64,000 nt of DNA from Duganella sp. OV510 (GTDB lineage: Bacteria > Pseudomonadota > Gammaproteobacteria > Burkholderiales > Burkholderiaceae_D). The notes beneath the pieces were generated by a model. That model worked only from the letters and a program-made list of their open reading frames with translations. It was not told the DNA's origin and made no database searches. Shown here in pieces: positions 53,559 to 64,000 of the stretch. The stretch lies in assembly GCF_900100205.1 (NCBI RefSeq), contig NZ_FNEQ01000001.1, positions 1,364,001 through 1,428,000 on the forward strand, written 5' to 3'. The translations under genes were made by a program, and so were the position numbers. The first letter of the stretch is position 1, and each line of letters starts with the position of its first letter.

Positions 53559-53759
53559 ATGTATCAACTGCAAGTAGAAAACATGAGCTGCGGCCACTGT
53601 GTTGGCGCCGTCACCAAGGCTGTGCAAGCGGTGGACGCCGCCGCCAAGGTGGATATCGATCTGGCCACCAAGTCGGTCCGGATCGACAGCGCGACGCCGC
53701 TGGCACCGCTGAAATCCGCCATCGCCGACGCCGGCTACCCGGTCACCAGCGCAGCCTGA
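53559..53759 (+). CDS. Copper chaperone-like heavy-metal domain protein (CopZ-type)
   Basis: A 66-aa single heavy-metal-associated domain with beta-alpha-beta-beta-alpha-beta plan. The metal site is M-S-C-G-H-C in MYQLQVENMSCGHCVGAVTKAVQAV; LKSAIADAGYPVT is the usual end. It would carry Cu(I) in the cytosol to the CopA pump encoded at 57243-59450, although a receptor and a GST lie between. Its stop abuts the stop of the convergent GST gene. Confidence 0.92.
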   Translation: MYQLQVENMSCGHCVGAVTKAVQAVDAAAKVDIDLATKSVRIDSATPLAPLKSAIADAGYPVTSAA

Positions 53760-54482
53760 CTATTTCTCCAGCTCCGGGTAATGGCGGAAGATGCAGCTTT
53801 CATTGTGTGGAAGCCGGCGTTTGGAACGCAGGTAGGCGGCGACATTTGGACGCTGCGCCACCTTGTCATACAGTGCCAGCAGGTGCGGATAGGTGGCTGC
53901 CAGCTTCGCCATCGTCTTGGGGAACGCATAGCGCAGGCCGTCGATCAGCTGGAACAGCGACAGATCCACGTAGGACAGGCGCGCACCGATCGCATAGCCT
54001 CCGCGCCCCGGATTGCGCTGCACCACACCTTCAAAATAATCCAGGAACTTCGGGATGCGCTGCTCGCGGAAATCCTTGGCGCGCGCCTTGGCTTCCCTCT
54101 TCTGGTCTTCGTAGTAGGCGTTCGTGGAGATGGGATGGTGCGTATCATGCGCCTCGGCGACGATGTCGGCGATCGTCAGCTGCAACTGGTTGGCCCACAA
54201 GCGTCCCTCTAAAGAACGCGGTGCCAGTCCATGTTTCGCGCCCAGGAACATCAGGATATTCGTGGTCTGCCCGATCAGCAGTGCGCCTGCCTGCAATACC
54301 GGCGGCGCAAACGATGGATGCGCCACCTTGTCGCCATCCAGGCTGGCCATCAGCGCCGGCATGCCCTTCTTCTGCCGCGCCACATCCACATACGGCACGC
54401 CCGCCTCCTCCAGCGCCAGCCGGACAAATTCACCGCGGCCCTGCAAGCCGTCCCAGTAATAGAGTTGGTATGGAGTCGTCAT
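53760..54482 (-). CDS. Glutathione S-transferase family protein
   Basis: Cytoplasmic GST of 240 aa. The N-terminal thioredoxin-like domain (YQLYYWDGLQGRGEFVRLALEEAGVPYVDVAR) has a catalytic Tyr near the start (YYWDG), as in sigma/alpha-type GSTs; the VLQAGALLIGQTTNILMFLGAKHGL loop binds glutathione. The C-terminal helical domain has the SYVDLSLFQLIDGL motif. ATG 54482 is preferred to the longer frame start at 54509. The substrate is unknown; close neighbours do not suggest a pathway. Confidence 0.88.
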   Translation of the reverse strand: MTTPYQLYYWDGLQGRGEFVRLALEEAGVPYVDVARQKKGMPALMASLDGDKVAHPSFAPPVLQAGALLIGQTTNILMFLGAKHGLAPRSLEGRLWANQLQLTIADIVAEAHDTHHPISTNAYYEDQKREAKARAKDFREQRIPKFLDYFEGVVQRNPGRGGYAIGARLSYVDLSLFQLIDGLRYAFPKTMAKLAATYPHLLALYDKVAQRPNVAAYLRSKRRLPHNESCIFRHYPELEK

Positions 54483-54521
54483 GAAGCGATGGTAGCACCA
54501 CCGCTTCATCGCGGGAGCGCG

Positions 54522-56570
54522 CTAGAACGTCGCCTTCACCGTCAGGCGGAAGGTGCGGCGTTCGGCAGGGTGGTAGTGGATATCGTCCACGCCTTCCGCC
54601 GGCTCGCCCGGCAGACGCGAGGCATAGTAGTAATCGACATCGCTGACGCGGCGGTCAAACAGGTTGAAGGCATCCAGCTGCGCCGACCAGCGGCGGTTGA
54701 ACTTGTAGCCCACACGCGCATACGCAATCGCGGTGGTCGATGAACGCCGGCTGTCATCCTCGATCAGCGGACGCGGGCCGAAGTAACGCATCTGGAAAGC
54801 CGCCGACCACGGCCCCAGATCCACAATGGTCGCACCGAACGACGCCACCTTGCCGATCGCGCCCGGAATCTTGTCACCCACCTCGTCATGTTCGGTGTAG
54901 TGAGCACGCGAGTACGCCAGATCCAGATCGAACAGCAGCCAGGAATTGGCGATGTAATGGTTGTTCCACTCAATGCCCGAGCGGTAGCTGCCACGGCTTG
55001 GCGAAGTGTCGCCGGCATCGCCGGAAAACACCAGCTCCGAAGCGGAGCGCAGCTTCCACACAGCGACCGAGCTTTGCAGACCAGGCAGGAACTCGGTGCG
55101 CGCACCAATCTCCGCGCCGCGCGTTTTGACCAGCGGCGTCACCGGATCGATCGGCTCACCTTCCTTCGGCGTCAGATGCACCGTCGCACCACGCGCGTCG
55201 TTGCTGTGAAAGCCCTCGCCATAGTTGACGAAGAACTCGGTCTTGGCCCAAGGCCCCAGCACCACCGACAATTTAGGCGACGTCGTGCCGGCGCTCACCT
55301 TGCCGGAATTCTCGGCGATATTGCTGTCGACATCGAAGCGATAACGGTCATAGCGCAGGCCCGCCGTGGTGCGCAGCCAGTCGCGCCACTGCACGGTATT
55401 CTCCAGATACGCGCCGACACTGCCCTCCTTCACGCGCGACTCGGACACCGTGCGCAACACCTGCTGATTGCGCGTCGCGTGCAGCGACAGCGGCGACAGA
55501 TAATCATAGCGTCCCTGCACGCCCACCTTGTTGCTGACATCCAGCCCGCCCCAATGGCCGAACCACGTCTGTGCCACATCGAAGCCGCCCATGCGGCGCT
55601 TCTCGTGCTGGCGCGACTGGTCGCCATTGACCGGATCATCCATGAAGTAGGTAAAGTTATTGAACAAGGTCAGCTCCGACTGCACCAGATAGGCATTCGC
55701 CTGCAGCAGGCTATCGCTGGAGCGCTTGCGCATACTGGCCGACAGGCTGTAACGCGACGTGTCGCCGCCATCACTCGGATCGATCGCGCCGAATTCATTC
55801 AGCTCGCCGCTCTGCACCGCGCGTAAGGGAATCTGGTTGCTGGCATGCCATGCGCCCTTGTAGAACATGCCGGTCACGCTGAACTGATCGTCGCTCGCGC
55901 CTTGCGCATAACGCAGCACGCCTATGCTCTTGTGAAAGGCCTCCGGCGTTTGCCACGGACCGTCGTTGTGTCCCAGCTCCGCGCCGTATACCAGATTGCC
56001 CGCGCCCAGCGGCGTCGAACCGGTGTACACCGAGCGGTAATAGGCGTTCTCGCCCACGCTGATACTGGCGGTATTGTCGCGCAGCCTGTTCGCCAGTGTC
56101 ATGTGCGCCGCGCCGGCGGAGGCGAAATCTCCCTCGTCCGCGTAGTACGGCCCCTTCTTGTAATTGATGCGGTCCACCAGTTCGGGAATCAGGAAATTCA
56201 GATCGGTATAACCTTGTCCATGCGCATGCGTGCGCATATTCACCGGCATGCCGTCGACAAAGGTGGCGAAGTCGGTGCCGTGATCCAGATTGAAGCCGCG
56301 CAGGAAGTACTGGTTGGCTTTGCCGTCGCCGCTGTGCTGGGTAACGATCACGCCGGGCACAAACTCCAGCAGCTCGCCGGGACGCAAGGCCGGCCGGTTG
56401 GCGATCAGGTCGGCCGTCACCGCGCCCTGGCTGGCGGCGCTGGAAGTGCCAACGCCGTTGTCATAGTGGCCGCGCACTTCAATGGTGGTGTCGGCTGGAT
56501 CGGCGTGGGTGGTCAAAGGCAGAAGCGCGAGCGAAGCCAGCACCTCCATCGAACAAATGGATAAACGCAT
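54522..56570 (-). CDS. TonB-dependent receptor under cobalamin riboswitch
   Basis: Outer-membrane receptor of 682 aa. Signal peptide about MRLSICSMEVLASLALLPLTTHA, then the plug domain (about 30-160: LRPGELLEFVPGVIVTQHSGDGKANQYFLRGFNLDHGTDFATFVDGMPVN) and a 22-strand barrel ending in the aromatic LTVKATF. The plug motif GDGKANQYFLRGFNLDHGTDFA marks a family different from the classic BtuB sequence. A full cobalamin riboswitch upstream makes vitamin B12, a cobamide or a linked cofactor the likely substrate. Signal peptide length is short but acceptable. No btuCDF genes follow. Confidence 0.92.
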   Translation of the reverse strand: MRLSICSMEVLASLALLPLTTHADPADTTIEVRGHYDNGVGTSSAASQGAVTADLIANRPALRPGELLEFVPGVIVTQHSGDGKANQYFLRGFNLDHGTDFATFVDGMPVNMRTHAHGQGYTDLNFLIPELVDRINYKKGPYYADEGDFASAGAAHMTLANRLRDNTASISVGENAYYRSVYTGSTPLGAGNLVYGAELGHNDGPWQTPEAFHKSIGVLRYAQGASDDQFSVTGMFYKGAWHASNQIPLRAVQSGELNEFGAIDPSDGGDTSRYSLSASMRKRSSDSLLQANAYLVQSELTLFNNFTYFMDDPVNGDQSRQHEKRRMGGFDVAQTWFGHWGGLDVSNKVGVQGRYDYLSPLSLHATRNQQVLRTVSESRVKEGSVGAYLENTVQWRDWLRTTAGLRYDRYRFDVDSNIAENSGKVSAGTTSPKLSVVLGPWAKTEFFVNYGEGFHSNDARGATVHLTPKEGEPIDPVTPLVKTRGAEIGARTEFLPGLQSSVAVWKLRSASELVFSGDAGDTSPSRGSYRSGIEWNNHYIANSWLLFDLDLAYSRAHYTEHDEVGDKIPGAIGKVASFGATIVDLGPWSAAFQMRYFGPRPLIEDDSRRSSTTAIAYARVGYKFNRRWSAQLDAFNLFDRRVSDVDYYYASRLPGEPAEGVDDIHYHPAERRTFRLTVKATF

Positions 56571-56654
56571 AGATATGATTTGACTAAAGATGCAATCCCC
56601 TCACCTCCCCGTGAGTGGATTGAACAGAGGCGCCCATGACGCCTCCACCTGTTT

Positions 56655-56845
56655 GGCCGGTATCCGGGCTGGCAAGCAAATCCACCTGACCTTCCCATGC
56701 ACAAGGCACAGTGGTATAGCGAAGCGGATTGTCGTCGTGGGACGACGCTTGTTGACCGTTGCGGGGGCAGCACAGGATCGCCGGCGAAGGCTCCCTGTTT
56801 CCCGTTTAACTGCGCATCCGGGCGAATGCGCGAGCACCAAAACGT
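56655..56845 (-). promoter_or_regulatory. Cobalamin riboswitch
   Basis: Read on the minus strand: GGTGCTCGCGC near the 5' end, then AAACGGGAAACAGGGAGCC, then the B12 box CTGCCCCCGCAACGGT, and finally GCCAGCCCGGATACCGGCC. All are in standard order and spacing over about 190 bases. Between it and the receptor start are two hairpins, one a GAGGCG stem and one (CTCAC/GTGAG) enclosing a GGGGAGGTGAGGGG purine run that could hide a ribosome site. Binding of B12 would shut off the receptor gene. Confidence 0.95.
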
Positions 56846-56859
56846 GTCAGGATTATACG

Positions 56860-57246
56860 TTAGTCGGCGAGGCTTTGGAGGATGGGGCAGTCGGGGCGGT
56901 GATCGCCGTGGCAGCAGCTGGCCAGCGTTTGCAGCGTGTCGCGCATTTCGGTCAGTTCGGCGATGCGCTGGTTGAGTTCCGCCACATGACCGGTGGCGAT
57001 GCGCTTGACATCGGCGCTGGCGCGCGCCTTGTTCTGCCACAGCGACAGCAGTTCGCGGATCTGCTCCAGCGAGAAGCCCAGCAGGCGCGCGCGCTTGACG
57101 AAGCGCAGCGTGTGCAGGTCGTTGTCGGCGTAGATGCGATAACCGGCGTCGCTGCGCCGCCCCGGCGGTATCAGGGCGATGCTTTCGTAGTAGCGTATCA
57201 TCTTGGCCGAGACGCCGGACGCCTTGGCTGCTTCGCCGATATTCAT
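56860..57246 (-). CDS. cueR: Copper-responsive MerR-family regulator (CueR)
   Basis: Regulator of 128 aa: [42 protein letters not shown], a dimer coiled coil, and the metal loop [13 protein letters not shown] at the C-terminus with the Cys-x7-Cys pair of CueR that binds Cu(I). Its ATG overlaps the copA stop by four bases, so it is translated with its own target gene. It would sense cytosolic copper and activate copA from the dyad at 59487-59511. Confidence 0.94.
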   Translation of the reverse strand: MNIGEAAKASGVSAKMIRYYESIALIPPGRRSDAGYRIYADNDLHTLRFVKRARLLGFSLEQIRELLSLWQNKARASADVKRIATGHVAELNQRIAELTEMRDTLQTLASCCHGDHRPDCPILQSLAD

Positions 57247-59450
57247 TGCCCCTCCGGTTTCCAGCGCCGCAGCAGCAGCGCATTGCTGATGACGCTGACC
57301 GAACTCAGCGCCATCGCGCCGCCGGCCACCATCGGATTGAGCAGGCCCAGCGCTGCCAGCGGTATGCCGATCAGGTTGTAGATAAAGGCCCAGAACAGAT
57401 TCTGCCGGATCTTGCTATAGCTGCGGCGCGAGATGGAAATCGCCGCCGCCACCAATGCCGGATCGCCGCGCATCAGCGTGATGCCGGCGGCATGCATGGC
57501 AACATCGGTGCCGCTGGACATGGCGATCCCGACATCCGCCGCCGCCAGCGCCGGCGCATCATTGATGCCGTCGCCAACCATGGCGATGGTGGCGCCCTCG
57601 CCCTTCAGCCCGGCGACCGTGCTGGCTTTGTCCGCCGGCAGCATGTTGGCGATCACACGCTGTACGCCCAGCTGCCGGGCAACAGCATCCGCGCTGCCCT
57701 GATTATCGCCGGTTAGCAGAATGGTCTGGATATGCATCGCGTGCAACGCCGCGATCGCTGCCTGCGCCTGTGGCTTGATGCGGTCGCCGAAGGCCAGCAG
57801 GCCAAGTAGCTGATGCGCATCGGCGTCGGCCAGCCAGGAGATGGTGTGGCCACTACGTTCGAGTTCCTCCGCGCGTGCGGACAGCGCCTGCAAGGACACG
57901 CCCTGCTCCTGCATCAGCCGCGTGCTGCCCAACAGCAGGCGCACGCCATCCACTGTCGCCGCCACGCCGCGTCCCGGCAAGGCGCTGATGTCGGCGGCGG
58001 GCGCCAGCGCCGCCACCGCGCGTGTAGCGGCCGCCTGCTGCACGGCGCGGGCCAGTGCGTGCTCGCTGCCGCGCTGCACGGCGCTAGCCAGTTGCAGCAG
58101 CCGCGCTTCGTCGACGCCTGGCGCCGGCGCCAGCACCGCCAGCGATGGCTGCCCTTCCGTCAGCGTGCCGGTTTTATCGAACGCCACGGTGGTGATGCGG
58201 TGCGCCAGTTCCAGCGCCTCGGCATCCTTGATCAGGATTCCATAACGCGCGGCGACGCCGGTGCCGGCCATGATGGCGGCCGGTGTCGCCAGCCCCAGCG
58301 CGCATGGACAGGCGATCACCAGCACCGCCACGGCGTTGATGATGGCTTGCTCGGCGTCGCCGCCAAGCAGCCACCAGCCACCAAAGGTCAGCAGTGCCAG
58401 CACCAGAACCACCGGCACGAACACCGCGCTGACACGGTCGACCAGATGTTGCACCGGCGCCTTGGCCGCCTGCGCGTCTTCCACCAGTCGGATGATGCGC
58501 GACAGCGTGCTTTCCGCGCCGATCGCCGTCACGCGCACCAGCAGCAAGCCTTCGCCGTTGATGGCGCCGCCGGTAACGCGCTCGCCGGCATGGCGTGCCA
58601 CCGGCAGGCTTTCGCCGGTAATCAGCGCTTCGTCGACATGGCTGGCGCCTTCGGCGATCACGCCATCGGCGGCAATGCGCTCGCCGGGACGGACGACGAT
58701 GATGTCGTCAACCCGCACCGCATGGATGGCGACGTCCACGTCCTGTCCATCGCGCCGTACGCGCGCCGATTCCGGCCGCAGCGTTTGCAGCGCACGGATA
58801 GCGGCAGCAGTCTGCCGCTTGGCGCGCGCTTCCAGCCACTTGCCCAGCAGGACCAGCGTGATGACCACCGACGACGCTTCAAAATACAGGTGTGGCATGG
58901 CGCCACCGGCCAGCAGCAGGTAGACGCTGAGGCCATAGGCGGCACTGGTGCCCAGCGCCACCAGCAGATCCATATTGCCGCTGCGGGCGCGCGCGGCCAG
59001 CCAGCCAGCGCGGTAGAAACGCGCACCCAGCCAGAATTGCACCGGCGTGGCGAGCAGCCATTGCAGGCGGCCGTCCAGCATCCAGTGGATACCGGCCAGC
59101 TCCAGCAGCATGGGGAGAACCAGTGGCAGGGAAAATAAGGCAGCCAGCAGCACGGCGACACCGCCGGTGGGCATCAGCGCCGGCGCGGCGGATGCTGGCC
59201 CGGCCGGCGTGTCCGCCGCTGGCGCGACGCCCGGTTCCGGCGGCGGCAGCGACGCGTGATAGCCGGCCTTGTCGATGACCTGCGCCAGCACGGCAAACTC
59301 GACCGGCTGGGCCGACTCCACCCGCGCCATCTCGGTTGCCAGGTTAACACTGACCTTGTCGACGCCGGGCACGGCCGCCAATACCCGCTCCACCCTGCCA
59401 ACGCAGGAGGCGCAGCTCATGCCTTCAATTTTGATCGCTTGCTGATTCAT
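57243..59450 (-). CDS. copA: Copper-exporting P1B-type ATPase (CopA)
   Basis: Membrane pump of 735 aa exporting Cu(I). One N-terminal metal domain ([17 protein letters not shown]), eight helices, the transport motif [11 protein letters not shown] in TM6, phosphorylation site DKTGTLTEG, hinge [19 protein letters not shown] and HP-loop residues in SGHTISW. Residues about 75-95 form an Ala/Pro linker. It is co-transcribed with cueR. The CopZ-like gene at 53559 may feed it. ATG 59450 is near a MerR-type promoter. Confidence 0.95.
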   Translation of the reverse strand: MNQQAIKIEGMSCASCVGRVERVLAAVPGVDKVSVNLATEMARVESAQPVEFAVLAQVIDKAGYHASLPPPEPGVAPAADTPAGPASAAPALMPTGGVAVLLAALFSLPLVLPMLLELAGIHWMLDGRLQWLLATPVQFWLGARFYRAGWLAARARSGNMDLLVALGTSAAYGLSVYLLLAGGAMPHLYFEASSVVITLVLLGKWLEARAKRQTAAAIRALQTLRPESARVRRDGQDVDVAIHAVRVDDIIVVRPGERIAADGVIAEGASHVDEALITGESLPVARHAGERVTGGAINGEGLLLVRVTAIGAESTLSRIIRLVEDAQAAKAPVQHLVDRVSAVFVPVVLVLALLTFGGWWLLGGDAEQAIINAVAVLVIACPCALGLATPAAIMAGTGVAARYGILIKDAEALELAHRITTVAFDKTGTLTEGQPSLAVLAPAPGVDEARLLQLASAVQRGSEHALARAVQQAAATRAVAALAPAADISALPGRGVAATVDGVRLLLGSTRLMQEQGVSLQALSARAEELERSGHTISWLADADAHQLLGLLAFGDRIKPQAQAAIAALHAMHIQTILLTGDNQGSADAVARQLGVQRVIANMLPADKASTVAGLKGEGATIAMVGDGINDAPALAAADVGIAMSSGTDVAMHAAGITLMRGDPALVAAAISISRRSYSKIRQNLFWAFIYNLIGIPLAALGLLNPMVAGGAMALSSVSVISNALLLRRWKPEGQ

Positions 59451-59486
59451 GGGACACCCAGTGCTGTTTCATCCTCTACAGCATCA

Positions 59487-59511
59487 AGTATCCCACGATT
59501 GGAAGGTCAAG
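59487..59511 (-). promoter_or_regulatory. CueR-type promoter/operator of copA
   Basis: On the minus strand TTGACCTTCC begins a long-spaced promoter, with an imperfect partner half GGGATAC further on, as in MerR-family copper promoters (-35 TTGACC, about 19-bp spacing). It lies in the 67-base gap before copA. The -10 region is weak, as is usual for activator-twisted promoters. Confidence 0.65.
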
Positions 59512-60319
59512 GTTTTTTTAGCGCACCACGCAGTCGACCTGGTTGGATTGCGCCGGTGCACCGCTGTTGCCCGACGGACCGGAGACGGTGCCAAATGTCG
59601 GTGGTGGCGAGAATTGGAGACCGGGATTTTGCGGCAGCACGACAGGAGGCGTTTTAAAGTTGGGCGTGAAGCCAAACTGTCCGGCGTTGAACTGCATCGA
59701 CCCGCCCTGATTGTTCAGGTTGATCATGCCGTCAAGCACATGCACATACAGGCCAGCTGCGAAGCCAGTGGGGCTGGCCATCGGCGCCTGCGCCAGCATC
59801 AATGGCTGTACCGGCGCCGCCAGCGGATCAAGCGAGGCGGTGCTGGCCATCAGGTAGGCTTCGCGCGCGGCGATTGCCGTCGCCGACGGTTCCACCCATT
59901 CCGCAATGAAGGTGGTGCCGCGAATGCCAATGGTGGCGCTTGGCGTTTTCATCTCGAACTTTTCCTTGTTGCGCTTGCCCAGCAGCCCGGTCACGGAGCG
60001 CAAGCCGCCCTTGACCAGGTTGAACGAGGCTTTGTCGCCGTCCGGCTTGTCGGCGTCGTAGGAGAAGTTCTCCACCTTGAAAGTGGTCGATGGCTTCAGC
60101 GTGATTTCGCTGTTGTCGATGAATTTCACCATGGCATAGGTGTTTTTCTCGGTCATCAGCGTGTCGCCGCTTTCCACTTCGGAACGCATGGACAGGATGC
60201 GCACGGCGCCATCGGCCTTTTTGGCCATCAGCGGGCCGCTCAGCTGGATTACCGTGCCGGCCACCTGGGCAGCCCAGCTGACGCTGGCCACCCAGAACAG
60301 CATCAACGCCAGCCACGCC

Positions 60320-64000
<3,681 letters not shown>

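Overview
The window reads as a high-GC chromosomal segment of a betaproteobacterium, most likely Oxalobacteraceae (Duganella/Massilia/Janthinobacterium-like). This is inferred from the base composition, an aryl-polyene pigment cluster of the type common in these genera, a PEP-CTERM protein, the alaA-hom pair, and a split-arnA arn operon. No rRNA, tRNA, CRISPR array, insertion sequence or prophage was seen. The family assignment is inference; no database was searched.

Layout. 1-4.9 kb: a tripartite RND multidrug pump (outer-membrane factor cut by the window edge, permease, adaptor) under a promoter with a perfect TetR-type inverted repeat. 5-10.3 kb: a signalling block with a diguanylate cyclase, a two-domain KaiC-like ATPase and a hybrid histidine kinase. 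10.3-14.4 kb: a lipoprotein, an LplT-PlsC fusion, an iron-linked remnant (Fur-box-like site, small membrane protein, frameshifted TonB fragment) and a beta-barrel protein behind a strong promoter. 14.5-33.6 kb: a complete aryl polyene (APE) cluster, transcribed leftward as almost one overlapping string. It holds the ketosynthase/chain-length-factor pair, two ACPs, acyl ligase fused to a dehydratase, ketoreductase, second dehydratase, third ketosynthase, acyltransferases, glycosyltransferase, aromatic ammonia-lyase, thioesterase, LolA-like protein, MMPL exporter, a halogenase-like flavoprotein and a phosphopantetheinyl transferase. 33.8-38.3 kb: an RraB homologue, then a glrK-qseG-glrR signalling operon followed by sigma-54 control sites and a BON-domain gene that it probably activates. 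38.3-42.4 kb: an Rpn-type nuclease, hom, alaA and a Mth938-like protein. 42.5-49.7 kb: an arn operon for 4-amino-4-deoxy-L-arabinose modification of lipid A, with ArnA split into two genes. 49.7-54.5 kb: peroxiredoxin, PhoH ATPase, PEP-CTERM protein, HicB-like protein, CopZ-like chaperone and a GST. 54.5-59.5 kb: a TonB-dependent receptor under a cobalamin riboswitch, then copper efflux copA-cueR. 59.5-64 kb: a FecR-domain protein and the C-terminal 1.2 thousand residues of a giant filamentous-haemagglutinin-like exoprotein with a Thr-Pro repeat.

A common theme is the envelope: drug efflux, outer-membrane pigment lipid, lipid A charge modification, phospholipid remodelling, a GlrR-type envelope-stress circuit and surface adhesin. 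The most distinctive points are the rearranged APE cluster (fused ApeH-ApeI, split ApeJ, embedded ammonia-lyase and halogenase-like flavoprotein) and the GlrR-site/sigma-54 promoter architecture in front of the BON gene.
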